From Trichinella spiralis (Eukaryota > Nematoda > Enoplea > Trichinellida > Trichinellidae): a DNA stretch of 64,000 nt. The notes below the pieces were generated by a model. It had not been told where the DNA came from. It saw only the letters and a list, made by a program, of their open reading frames with translations, and did not search any database. Where the stretch lies: assembly GCA_000181795.3 (NCBI GenBank), contig CM012953.1, positions 7,116,034 through 7,180,033 on the forward strand, read 5' to 3'. Both the position numbers and the translations under genes were made by a program. Of this stretch, positions 37,275-49,952 are shown in pieces. Numbering within the stretch: the stretch's first letter is position 1; each line of letters starts with the position of its first letter.

Positions 37275-39462
37275 GATGCGGAATGTTTAAAGATTTCGTT
37301 ATCTTTCTAATATACATTGAAAGATTGAAAATGGAAATGAAAATAGATAGCAATTTAAGTGTTCACCAACGCACTAGTCGGTTTTGTTCAGATGTTGAAA
37401 CAGAAAGTTTACAATTTACACCAAATATATGAATAAATTTGTTTTTTGTTTGTAAATAATATTGCAATTTTTAATTTTTTATTTAAATAAAAGATAAGAA
37501 TGAAAATAATAACACTGACGAAAGAGGTAAAACCTTTCTGAAGTTTCTGAACTTTCTGCCCAGCAGCATTTTACTTCTTGCTTCATAAGTGTACTTCCGC
37601 TTACTCCAGTATTAATAATAACGGAATCTATTTCCGTGTCCATTTCCTGTTCATCGCCGTCCAGTCCAGAAAGCCGTATCCATCAGAATTTCAGCAAACA
37701 AAAAATCTTAGTTGCACAATGATATCTGATATATGATTCATCAATTTCTTATGATGAATTATTGCAACAGGCAAGCAAATACAATGTACAATGTCCAAAT
37801 AGAATGTCAACGAACAGTTTTTCATCCATCAGATAAATAACGCTTTAGCTGGCAATTATATGAAATTTATGCATAAGATGCTTTTCCATTTGTCAGAAAT
37901 TGTTCTGATGAGTATCTAATGGCGATTTTAGTAGAATGGGAACATCTAAAATTGATAAATTGTCTGAAGCTGCAGTTTATAGGTAAAATTTGGAGTGGTG
38001 ATTGCTGAATGTTAGCATCGAAATACTTTTTTGATTTTGCCTGAATGTTCTCTGAAAATGTTTCTAGTTTGCAGAAGAATTTAATCTTTCCAATCTTTCT
38101 TTCGATCTTGTTCACAACAGCTACTGTTTTTCTTCTTATCTTTTATTTAAATAAAAAATAAAATCTGTAATTTTGTTTAAAGTAAAAATTTGTGTTTATA
38201 CATTTTGTGTAAATTGTATTAAATTTCTCTTTCAATATCTAAAGTGAAACCGACTACTGGGTTGATTAAACATTCAAGTTGCAATTGTTGTATTAGAATG
38301 ATAACCAAATGTTGAACATTCCAGATCAAAAAGGATCTGTTGGATTTTGAAATCATTAAAACTTACCAAACAAAACTGAAAGAAAAAGAAAATTATTTTT
38401 CATCTCAAGTTCACTTTATCATAAGTAGGAACGTTACCTTTTTCTAGCATTGCATATTTTCTGCCAAAATATGATCATTGTTGATTATCATCGTCGGCAA
38501 GCATAAAGTATATATTGATTTCTCATTTGCTGCCATAACTTTCATTCCCACTGTTTGGAGTGAACAATATCTGGGCAATATCAAAGGGTTTGCTAGCTGG
38601 TTCAAGCAGTGAGTTGTCCGTTTGAGAAAGCGTCTGCCTGCAGTATTGTAAAAAATTCCAAACTACCAGTATAATTTGGTATACCAGTACCAGTATAAAT
38701 TTGTCCCCGAGTAGACCAAACCTTATAAAAGTTTTATATTATAAATAATGATGTTCGGTTTAGCATATTTTATTCCATTTTTGTTTCTGCAGGCGCTTAA
38801 TTTGATAAGTATGTGTTGCAGGCCACATAGGATGCGCAGACTTGGCCTGCAACATATGCATTTGATGAGTAGATATCATTTGGTTCACTCATGTTAACAA
38901 GAATTGCCTCATAGAACAACAAAATATTGCATTGGCTGATACATCTAGAATGTGCCATCTTCATCGTTAGTTTTCAGTAAATTCACAATTGTCTCAACTA
39001 TTTATATATTCCAAGTGTTATACTATCAAAAATAGATTATTTCATTATCATAGTGTACTTAAAATTTAGCAAATAAAAATTGTTACGAACTATTGAAATA
39101 TTTATAAAACATAAAGTTTCATTTAAATTCCTGCTGCGTTACATAAAATATAAGAAATCAGTTCACATTTTTCAAAAATAGAAAGTAAATAATTTAAGCT
39201 AGCTACAAGTATTACCTTAAAGCCAGATACTAACAAAGTATGTTGAAATTGCACATAAGAACTGAAGAAATGCATGCATGTATAAGGTAGCTTGTGTTCA
39301 TTTTTATTTAAAAATATTGCGCATTCTGTTACATTTGTATTTTGATCAAAAATGATACCACAGTAGAATCATTAATGAGTTAAATGTACTGCACAAAATT
39401 CAGTCTACAAAAGATTAGGCACAGATGAAATTTATTATATTGAAAAAAAAACAAGCAAAATC
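37275..39462. other. intergenic DNA, possible exon remnants on the minus strand
   Basis: No supported gene. Two stop-free minus-strand stretches look faintly coding: 37526-37675, reading ...DEQEMDTEIDSVIINTG..., and about 38532-38642, reading ...TLSQTDNSLLEPASKPFD... to a TGA, behind a TGCAG acceptor. Neither joins to a start. A 10-bp inverted repeat lies at 38816-38852. Confidence 0.4.
38816..38852. repeat. perfect 10-bp inverted repeat with 17-base loop
   Basis: TTGCAGGCCA at 38816-38825 is the exact reverse complement of TGGCCTGCAA at 38843-38852. It is GC-rich against an AT-rich background. It could be a hairpin or a remnant of a small terminal-inverted-repeat element. Confidence 0.7.
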
Positions 39463-42400
39463 TTATGTATCTGTACTGTCCAGCAATTTCTTTACAGCGG
39501 TTAATAATTCCAACGTTTTCGATATATACGAATCGCTGAAATAAATATCAGTTAACAGCAAAAAAATGAAAAATTAAAAAGTAAAACTGAAACTTTCACT
39601 TTTCATTAATAGTCCGCAGCAACGCTTCATATTGAGCTTCGGTTAATTTTGAACGCGCGTAAACAATTTGTTCCATTTCAAATTGAAATGAATCCAATTC
39701 GCCAGTAGCCTGAAAATCAAAATATTTTCATAGAATAAAATAAAGCACAGGTAAAAATTCTTGATCACTTGACGGAGCATCTGAAATAAACAGCTGACAG
39801 AAGCTTCCATTTGACGCAGCTCAAACAGGGCTTGAGCTTCGGCTGTGGACAGAGGAGCGTTTTCCTTATGAATGTATCTTTTCAGTACATCAGTTCTAGA
39901 AGAAGGGTTTATTGGTAAAAATTGTGATGAAACAAAAAAAAAATTCAAAATTGAACACCGTTGAATTATTGCTTCGTTATTCGACTGTAGTATATCTAAA
40001 TCTTTCTCCAAATCGCCAATTATGATTTTGAGAAAAGAATGATTTGAAGACAGAGCGTCTAAATCTGCCACTTCTTGTTCATAAAGACGTTCCAAATCGT
40101 TAACTCTAAACAAATATTATTTCTACAGTTTCTTCAAATGAAACAAATATGCCATAAACCTGTCAATTACAAATTGACGCGCAGGTTTAAGCTTCGAAAA
40201 AAATTTCGATTCCACCATATCAAAAACACGTTTTAATAATCGTCCATCAAATTTAGAATTCGATTCGTTGCTGTTGATATGATTGATAATTGAAACAGAA
40301 AAAAACCAAAAATCTGTGCAAGGATAAAAAAATCACCATAAAATGGGGAAGCGACGTTCTGTGGGAAGTAACTTTTCAACTTCAAGCATAAAACCGCTGC
40401 TATTTTTAGCGACTGCTGCCGGATCTTTTTCTACTGTACTTCTATCAGCACTATTATCACTGGCATCACTGAAGCTAAAAGCAATTACAATGAAGTGAAA
40501 AATAATCATAACTTGCAAAGTGCACTGCAAGTTTGTAATTATTCTTTCATATTCACTTACTGTGGCAATCGAATAGTAGTGATGGAAAAATCACTAGTCA
40601 AGGCAATGAGAAATGAAGCAGCTTGATTTTCCGCATTAACGAACGCTACACCAATAAATTCCGAGTGTACACTTAAAAAAACATAAATATAGGTTTATGT
40701 AAAAAAATAGAGGCATGTATAAATCACATACGATGAAGCTTTGCTTGGCATTTTAAGAAGAAAATCAACTGATGTCGGCCGTGTTTCTTCTGCAGCAACT
40801 TTCTCTAAAAAACAATAAAGAAATCAATTCGCAAAAATGTATGCTGGCTGCAATGAAAACTATTATTATCGAAACAAAACTTAGTCAAACTCAGAATTTC
40901 ACAAGTATTATTTACATGAAAAAATGAAAAATAATAAAATCAAGGTGACTGTCTAAAACAGAAAAAAATACTCAACCAGAAATTTCACTAATCTTAACAA
41001 AGTCTTCCAACCATCGCAAATGTATCATATATATTTCGTTAGAACAATAGCAGACATATTTAAATTTCAAGCCGTAATCTGAAAGTGTTTTTTTTAATTT
41101 GATAACAACATTTTAAAAAGTGCTAAAAATAAATTTAAACCTGAAAACACAGTACACATTGAAGTAGATACGTTGCTTCTTTCAGATACCAACTTATGCC
41201 ACGGTAGCTGAATAATTTCATGCACATGCAACGAGTATGCTGATGAAGTGCAGGAAAGAATTTCATCGTCCTAACAAAAAGACATGAATAATAAAAACAT
41301 ATATACTAAATATAAATATTCTTTTACATCTTTATCTTGAAAAACGACAAGATGATAAATTTTTCCAGTAGAAGATGCAACTGCTAATACTGAAAGACCA
41401 TCGTTTTCCAAACACAAAACGTCAGAAACTTCTAGATCGTAATTGTCATCAGCAAGTGGAAAAATAGACAACGAATCCGAGGGTTCAAAAAACCTGAAGA
41501 AAACTTTTCAAGCAAACTATTAGTAAAATTATTCTTTATATAAATTACTTGCAGTTGTGAGTGTCTGAGAGAACGTAGCGTATTTCACCGCACCCATGGA
41601 CAACAAAAATGGGCCAATACTGCGGACCATCCTGTTCGACTTCCTTAGTATCCAATGGAGAACCAAAATCAAAAGTTACTGTAAAATAAGAATTAAAACA
41701 ATTCATCAAATTTCAATTATTATTTTACAAAATACCTGCTGAATCTCCAATAAAATACTTCGGATTCAATGTTGACATACCAATTTCCCTTTTCGATGGA
41801 TCAAGACTAACAATTTGCAATGGTTTCTTGCAAGAAAATGCATCATACATTCTAAAAAGTAATCACCACAAAATTCATACTAAAGTTAACAGTAAAATAT
41901 AACATCGACCGTACAAGTATACTTTAACAAATTTAAGTTGGCAGATTTCATAAACACCTAGAAGAGTTACTTTCGAAAATTACCTCAACGTATTGTCATT
42001 GCAAAGTGCCATTAAATAAGGACCCTTTAAATAGCAGGGATGCCAACGTACGCACAAAAACTGCAAATTCAACGCAACTCTATGCAATCCAAGATCCACA
42101 AAGGCACTTCTAAATACTTGACTCTCTGTCTGATTGTAAATAAAACATTTAATAGTAGTTAATTTACCTGCAAAAATGACCATCTTTAGTAGGACTAATT
42201 GAATAATGTGAAGCATATAACTCCGCCGGTAAATGGACAATAACCACTTCACTTTGACTGATCAATGCTGCATGCGTAAATAATGAATTACACCGTACTT
42301 CATTAACGCATTGTGTTGGAATGCTCGAAAATCGAACAGTCTGAAAGTCGTAAGTCATAAATGAAATATTAAAAACTTTAATTTTATCAGTTCATAAAAA

Positions 42401-42976
42401 GTACTGAAACAGATTTGCAGCAATAAAAATAATATAATAATACACTAATTGTAGCAAATCTAAAAAAATAAACATTACAAATGATATGCAGTATGAAGCT
42501 CATATTATAGAAAATGTAATGGCAAAAATGAAACGCAAGAAAATGTTTTAATACCATGCGCCAAACGTACTCATAACAATAAACATTAATTAGACGACCG
42601 GATTAGAGCATACAATAAAACAAAATAATATAAAATAAAATTATCCATTGAAAATTAATTATGCACACTGCTTGGTAATACGATTTTTTTAAAAACATAA
42701 AAGTGAAATAATTAATAAAAATAACATTTAAAAAATACTTGCCATTTTTTTCTCAAACGTCGCAAACTCGTTCGACTTTTCACACTTTACATTTTTTGCA
42801 ACTTCCAAACAAGATTTCTCGGGAATCCAAGTTAACAAATTTCGACCGCACATCGCAAAGAGTTGCTTTCGCTGTGCAAACGTAACATTTACATCGGTGT
42901 TGAAATCGAAATTACGCTTCTGATTGCATTCACTTCCATTCGAATATAAAAATGATAAATCATTTTCCATATTCAT
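39463..42976 (-). CDS. NUP88: nucleoporin NUP88
   Basis: Cytoplasmic-side nuclear pore subunit that partners NUP214/NUP62 in mRNA and protein export. Sixteen minus-strand exons (42743-42976, 42168-42340, 41984-42109, 41736-41851, 41549-41678, 41328-41493, 41141-41270, 40977-41078, 40732-40804, 40561-40671, 40337-40468, 40160-40270, 39959-40105, 39769-39895, 39600-39709, 39463-39535) sum to 687 codons. The N-terminal two thirds is a beta-propeller with recognisable blocks: VVIVHLPAELY, RWHPCYLKGPYLMALCNDNT, and PLADDNYDLEVSDVLCL...GKIYHLVVF, which parallels AEDNYGYDACAVLCL in human. The C-terminal third is a coiled coil (RVNDLERLYEQEVADLDAL...). Human NUP88 is about 741 residues. Intron 1 needs a GC donor (ATG|GCAAGT) to keep frame. 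Start alternatives are M1 or M3. Confidence 0.9.
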
Positions 42977-43752
42977 TATTCCGAATGTTAAAAAAAGAAG
43001 AATTTCACAAGTATTATTCGTATAATATTAAATGTCGGAAATACAGTAACAAAAAATCAAGAATAAATCCATATCAACAAGAATGTGAAAGTCATACAAT
43101 ATTGTTTTGTCAATTAATTTCATTTCGAAGTAAATTTTCAAACATTTTTCATTTCATCACATGCCATAAACAGGAATTTAAATACAAATGTAAATTGAAT
43201 GTTTTTAAATTTAAAAAAATTTTTATTTTTAAATGAAATACTGAAGAATGTTTTTGTTACAAGTCTCTTTCACAACGAGGTAAATGCTGCAATTAGCACT
43301 GCTACGAAAGTGTGTAAAATGAAGATTAGTTGAAAAATTAATTTTAATAGATGAAAATATTCGTTATTTTGAAGTGCAAATTATATCTCATTTGTGATTT
43401 AATATTTTGTTTGATTTCATTTGGAAACATGCAGAGAAATGTTACTTAATTTTACAATTTACTGTGGTTCAACGGTGCTATTGCAGTTTTCTAGTTTCAA
43501 AGAATTGATTTGAAGTATTTATTATTGGTTTAATGTATGATGTTTATCAGATGTTTGAATTTTGTTGTTTTGTGTCCGTTGTTGTTCAATTTTCATTCCC
43601 ATCTGAGAAGTGTTGTTGTTATGGGCATTATTTATTCATTATCATTGTTGTTGATTTATTTGCATTAATATTTTTTGATTGATAAGTTTTGGTTGTTGTT
43701 TGATGTTAAATTATTATTGATTTGATTAGAATAGTGGGAATTTTGTTGAAAA
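42977..43752. other. divergent promoter region NUP88/DNPEP
   Basis: 776 bases between head-to-head start codons, AT-rich; no distinct element recognised. The plus-strand ORF at 42952-43236 is probably chance. Confidence 0.5.
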
Positions 43753-45784
43753 ATGAATGGAAAATGTTGTTCGATAACAAACAACGCATACGTCGGTGAG
43801 TTCGTGAAATTTTTGAACAAAGCCGTCACTCCGTATCATGGTAAATTTTTCCACGCTGTCGCGTTTTGAATTTTGAAATATTGTCGTTTATTCTAGTGAT
43901 AAATTACTGCCGGTCGAGTTTTGCCGATGCAAATTTCGTCGAACTGAACGACGGTGATCAGTGGCAAATAATCCCCGGTCGTAGTGTGAGTAATTTTTAA
44001 AATTGTGGTTGTTTTCTTTTATTTTCTGATTTTAGTATTTTGTGGTAAAAAATGAATCATCTGTGATAGCATTCGCGGTTGGTGGAAAATTCAAACCTGG
44101 CAATGCGGCCAATATCATCGCCACTCACACAGACAGTCCTTGTTTGAAGGTAAAAGATGCTTTGCTTTGCAGTTTTATTATTTATTATTGTTGTTGACAA
44201 ATTTGAAAATTTTCAAATTTTCTGTTTCAGGTGAAGCCGATTGCTGCGGCAGGATTTGCCAATTGGAAGCAAGTTTCGGTCACTACATACGGTGGTGGTA
44301 TCTGGCGGACCTGGTTTGACCGTGAATTGACTGTTGCTGGTCGTCTATTTGTTAAAGTCGGTAGATGTTTGTTTGTTAGTTGTAATTTTTCATTGTGGAA
44401 ATTATGCATGCAGGAAAATGAAAGTGTCCACATGAAGCTATTCAATTTGGAACATCCGTTGTTGTTTTTGCCCAACTTGGCCATCCATTTAGATCGAGAC
44501 AGCAATACAACGTTCACTTTCAACGCCGAAGAACATCTGAAACCGATTTTCACGTTCACCTCCAATACGACCAACGATAAAAGCAAAGTTGTGATTGATT
44601 TTTCATATTGTTTGCATAAGTTTATTCACATGTGCTATTGTGGTCGGTGTGTATTGTATTGTAGATGAGCATCATTGACATCATCAGCAGACGTTTAGAA
44701 ATTAATCCGGAAAATATATTATCTTCTGATGTGTTTTTAGTTCCGGTACAAGAAGCGGTGAGTTGACTTTTTTGTTTCATTTGAAAAGAACAAAAAAATT
44801 TCGATCATAATTTCTGTGATAATTTCGCTTCAGACTACGGGCGGTCTGGTGGGAGAATTCATTTTCGGAGCACGTCTGGACAATTTGATGTCCACTTACA
44901 ATGGACTGACTTCGATACTGACCATTTCCCAAGACCAAGCCTGGATGAATAGCAGTGAATCGATTAGCATGTTCGCTGCTTTCGACAACGAAGAGGTAAG
45001 GTGGATTGGATACGTTTGTCATGTTCGGTTGGCTCATATCCACATAATTCATCCAGTGCGGCAGTATGTCGGCCCAGGGGGCCATGTCGTCGTGGACCGA
45101 GTGGGTTTTGCGCCGCTTGCAAAGCGACGCTTTCGAACGGTCCATCGCCAGGTCATTCTTGATTAGCGCCGACGTCGCCCACGCGGTCCACCCGAATTAC
45201 AAATCCAAGCACGACACCAACCATTGTCCAGAATTCGGCAAAGGTATCGTGATCAAACTGAATGCCAATCAACGTTACGCCACATCCGGCTCCAGTTTGG
45301 CCAAGATAATTCGCCTGGCCGATATGACTTGCACGCCACATCAGGTAATTATTATTATTTGTTTGTACACCACCCGTTTTTTATTTTCATTTTTTAAAAT
45401 GGACACTGGCCAATCGAACAACCAACAATTTCTTTTTTAATTGCAGTTTTACACCAATCGCAACGACATCGGATGCGGATCTACAGTAGGTCCAATTCTT
45501 GCCAGCAAGCTGGCCATTGAAACTGTCGACGTCGGAGCGCCGTTGCTGGCGATGCATTCTGCACGTGAAATGGGCTGCACGTTTGGTCTCGTTTGTGGGG
45601 ATACGTTTTTCAAGGTTTGCACAATTGCAATTTTCTTTTTTTAAATAATCAACGATATTATTAATTGATAATTTTTCTTTTACAGGGCTTCTTTTACCGT
45701 ATGCACGAAGTTGAAAAAGAGTTCGACAAAAATGTTACAAGCATCGAACAACAATCTGCCACCGAAGTCGACAAAAAATTATAA
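43753..45784 (+). CDS. DNPEP: aspartyl aminopeptidase (peptidase M18)
   Basis: Cytosolic dinuclear-zinc exopeptidase that removes N-terminal Asp/Glu. Ten exons (43753-43840, 43897-43985, 44036-44149, 44231-44356, 44414-44587, 44665-44757, 44834-44995, 45057-45344, 45447-45614, 45686-45784) give 466 residues, close to human DNPEP. The metal and catalytic residues of the family are all visible: His in [11 protein letters not shown], Asp in [11 protein letters not shown], the Glu pair in FAAFDNEE, Asp in [13 protein letters not shown] and His in [12 protein letters not shown]. One oddity is that the usual NEEVGSESAQGA reads [12 protein letters not shown] across an exon junction, altering residues next to, but not among, the zinc ligands. 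It converges with POLDIP2, with the stop codons 136 bases apart. Confidence 0.96.
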
Positions 45785-45920
45785 TACGAACTTGTCCACT
45801 TTTATTTATATTAATATAATTGAAATATCCGGTCAAATGTTCCCTTGCTCACTTGTGATTTGAAGGGAAAATTATAAAAACAATGGTAATAAATTGGGCA
45901 TATTTTCTTTCTTTCTTTTT

Positions 45921-48129
45921 TCACTTATCGACCACATTGATCGGATCGGCCGACGATTGTTCCTGCTTGCTTTCCAATGCAAACGGCGGCACCCGACATT
46001 CAAAAGTTTGCCCGTTGGCGCGTTCCATCTTGAAAGATCCCCTACAATAGGAAGAGATTGGAAAAAATTGAATTTCATTTTTTTGAAATTACAAAACATC
46101 TCCTAATTGTAGCATTGTAATATGTAACGATTATTTTTTTCACACTGATTAAGAACAGAGTTTAAATTTTAAATAATTCAAGGCTTCAACTTGCCACATG
46201 TGCCCGCTTGGTGCGTGCAACGACACATGACTACTGTATTGGAATGCTGGTGCATTGTTCGTCAGTTCTGGTTCCTGTTGAACACGTGAACATAATCCTG
46301 TTGAGCAGGGAAAATACTGTACAATTCAAAGCTCACCACACCGACTACACCACGCCCTCGAACAGTATCCAATGTACCAGAAATGCTGAAAATTTTCCAA
46401 TGTCGCTCTCGTAATGTAACGGTCTCGTTGCCGAGATTTTCCAAACGTACACAATAGCGCCACTGAAAATGAAAAAATTATTTATTTATTTATTGAAAAA
46501 ATTATATCATACCCAATATATTACAGCATTCTGCGCCTCACGACTTCCCATGTAAAAAGGAATAACTGTAACACGTATTGAATTGGTCGTTTCACGATGC
46601 ACGCTACTCAACGCCAACCATGGATAATTTTTAGCTTGCCATGCTTTCAACGTTTCCCTTCCGATCCAGGATAATTCTGTATATTAGCGAATCTGTATTT
46701 GTGTTTTTTTTACTAATGCACATTATCACAACTAATGCAGATTATATTATTCCCCACTTGATGAATCGAACGCTAAGAATCGTTCAAACAGTTCATGCAT
46801 TATTGGTGCAGTTTCGTTCGAATGGTACGGAAGAACGTCACTTTGGCAAACATAGTCCAAGCCTGTGAATTCGATTTACTTTCGGTTTCAACGAAGCTTG
46901 TTTCAACAAATTTAATTGACAAATATTACCAGGAATTGCATAAAGGGCACGATTTCCATTCTGCGGACCGAGGAATGTTACGCTTTCAGCTTGATTGCGC
47001 TGAAACGTCATCATCACTTTAGGCGATATCATTTGAAATTAATACACATTTTCGAAAAAATTTTTGACAATTATTTTAAAATTTCAATGAAATAAAAAGT
47101 TAAAACTTCACGGTAAACTGTAAAAATTATTACCACTAAATTGCCATAAAATAATAAATAAATCATGCTTACGATGTGCGCCCAATCACGTTCATCAATC
47201 AAAGCCTGATAATACGTATGACGAACCCCTTTTATTTCAATACCTCCAGGAGTTCTGTACACTCCAGATCTGAAACTACGGCAAAATTGATTATCTTGTT
47301 TAGAAGAGATTAAATTATCGTCATACAACTGTTCAGACATGGTAACTTTACGCTGGCAATCACGATCGTATACTTCAGCAGACCAAGAAAATAAAATCAC
47401 GCCTCTGTAACCAAATATTCTGTGCAAAAATAGCTGAAAAATATCCGACTATATAGTGGATTTGCAAATACATCATTATACAACAGTAATACAGCAATCA
47501 TTTGGCGGTAAAGTATGTAAAAAATAAAATTAACTAACTTGGCCATGGTTGTAATTTTCATTCAACTTTGGTTGGGCAAACTTTCCAATTTCAGCAAGCC
47601 TAAAATTCAATTTATCCACAGCACATTTTAAATTGAAATTTAAAAATTATTAAAAGTAAAAAGCTTGAATAACATGAATTTCATTTCGACATTTTAAATT
47701 ATTTTGGAATTCCATTACAATGAAAAATGCAGTTTATAAACAAAATTTGAATTTTGCAATGTGCATATGCATATTACTCGAGCTTAAGAAGCGCAGAAAT
47801 AGTTTTTTTTCCCAAAACAATATACAATATCTTTTGGATATTTTTCCAATTAAAAAATCGTTTTTATGTTAAATGTTATTTTTCAGAAATAAATTATGTC
47901 TACCCTGTTAGCAACAGTTACGCCTTTGCTGTCGTTAAAGTCAAATGTGAGTGAAACATTTTTGCAAACTGAAAATGAGTATGTGACGTTCAAAACACAA
48001 CCAGTCAGAAGCATCGGCATACCTCATACAAGAACGAAACCCCACATTTGACTGACCATTACTTAAATGATTGGAGAATTTATTTAACAATAGTGATTTT
48101 AGGATAAAACGATTTGCACAGCATTGCAT
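45921..48129 (-). CDS. POLDIP2: polymerase delta-interacting protein 2 (YccV-like + ApaG domains)
   Basis: Mitochondrial/nuclear adaptor (PDIP38) that binds DNA polymerase delta, PrimPol and mitochondrial CLPX. Nine exons (48002-48129, 47539-47599, 47173-47433, 46930-46999, 46758-46862, 46513-46676, 46337-46462, 46195-46274, 45921-46041) give 371 residues; human has 368. The N-terminus is basic and Cys/Ser/Leu-rich, plausibly a mitochondrial presequence. The YccV-like domain includes LFLHRIFGYRGVILFSW, VRHTYYQALIDERDW and NRALYAIPGLDYV. The ApaG/DUF525 domain includes RVTVIPFYMGSREAQN, LRERHWKIFSISGTLDTVRG, RGVVG and FQYSSHVSLHAPSGHMWG. The intron between HM(W) and GSFKMER has a GC donor (TG|GCAAGT). 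The first exon is the least certain: it joins in phase through a GTTGTG donor. Confidence 0.92.
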
Positions 48130-49952
48130 ATCTTTTATTCTATATTTCCAAAAGCTATTTCGCTCGCAATTTGTTCTTCATGAAGAATAATGATCATTGA
48201 TTGTGTACTATAAAAATTTGATAATTAGGTATTGTTGCAAATTTACAGGTATTTGTAATGTAAATAAAACATTGCAAACTATTATAAAAGCAACTGCAAT
48301 CAATTAAGCAAAAAAACACCATTTTTTATTATAATTTGAGTAAAACTTCAAACATTCAATAACATATATTTTGTAAGTTTAACTAGTGCACAAGAAAACT
48401 TTACCTTGACGCTTTGCTTTGATTGATTTTCGTTGGTCAGAAAGGTCATCCGCTCCAGTTTGTCATTTTGCCTTCTTCGGTGCTAGGGATACGTTTATAG
48501 CCCTGCTGTTTTGTTGGCTAGCGTTTGCTTGGGAAGCGCTGATTGTGATGATGACGTTTATGGGTGTATATTATGTTTTTTAATTTCATTTGTTCTGAAA
48601 GTGATGTAATATATGAATTTCTTTTTTCTGTAATTTTCAATTGGTAGTTTTCAGTTGACAAAAATTTATTTAGAGTTTATCAAATATTTATGTAACATTT
48701 TAAAAAATAGATATGTTTGTCTATGTAATGTCATAAGATGTGGAATATGTTAATGGAAGTAGAACAGAAAATCTATGCATGAAAAATGTAGGCAGATGGA
48801 TAATATAATTACTATGAGAACAACAATAATTAACAAGAACAAGAAATAAATGAAAATGAAGCTAAAATGATTGTTATTTTTTACATAGCTCGACTGCTCC
48901 ACGAGATCTCTAACTTTAAGGTTAAAACTGTTTAGTACAAATATAACGAAACAAATACATATGCTAAACATTATCACTTTATCCCAGCTTATCAGAAGGT
49001 TCACTTTTCAAAAATAAAATTAAGTGGCGAATCAACATAACTTGCTTTGCCGAAGTAGAATAAAGTTTATGAAACACTTTTCTTCTTCCATGAAATTTTG
49101 AAAAAAACTATATTTTACCAAGATATTTCAATGAAATCCAGATATCAACTGATTAGCAGTGTATGAGCGATGCTTACTTCAGATTGAAATAAATTATTGG
49201 ATAATTCAGTAAAGTTTGACAAAATGATTTTGATGAAACATAATTGCGAAATATTCATGTTGTACAAAAGTTCGGCTTATTCACAGATCAAGATTAGCCA
49301 TTGATGGAGAGTAATTTGCGATCAGTTATCTGTATTATATTTTTAGTTTATTCTTAACTCACATGTGATTACGTAATTGTGGAAAGCATCCATGTTAGTA
49401 TATATTAGATACATCGTTTTATGTACTTTTCATTTCCGGTGGTATATTTATTTTATACTGCGACTATAAAAGACTGTCCAACCAAACGGCAGACTGATAA
49501 AATTAGAGCAGCAGCGACATCAACAGACCACCGCTCACTGCTATATTGATGTAATTGGAGCAGATGGCTTTTCCGGCCAATCAAAGTCTCACGTTCGCTC
49601 GTTAATCGCCAATTATAAAATAAAAATGAAATAAAAGTCAAACTGATGCATTATTATTGCTTTATTAAATCAACTTTAAGTTTAATATTTTTTTAGATAT
49701 TTACTTTTATTTAAAAAATGATTATTTTTTGAAGTGACAGTTATTTTTTAATTTGTACCTGATTTTTTTATTGAAATCTGTAGAAATTGATTTCAAATTT
49801 TATATTTTGGCAGGAAATTAGAAAAGTTAGAAAATTGTTTACTTTTCATTATTCGAAAGATGCGGAACTTTCATAGTCATATAATTTTAGTTCACTTTAA
49901 AGCAAAAGTGGAAATTTTTAGTAAAATTCTTTTGACTGAAGAGTAAACTGTC
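48130..49952. other. upstream region of the CM1 gene
   Basis: Mostly AT-rich. Two less AT-rich islands (48400-48545 and 49440-49620) stand out. The second holds TATAAAAG (49465-49472) and a CCAAT motif (49577-49581) and may be promoter or 5' UTR. No coding exon was recognised. Confidence 0.45.

Noticed and set aside
42952-43236. 94-residue plus-strand ORF in the NUP88/DNPEP divergent region
   Set aside because: Lys/Phe-rich from AT-rich DNA, overlaps the NUP88 start, no family recognised.
48750-49004. Hydrophobic 84-residue minus-strand ORF
   Set aside because: Ile/Phe/Leu-rich low-complexity translation of AT-rich DNA; no signal of selection or splicing.
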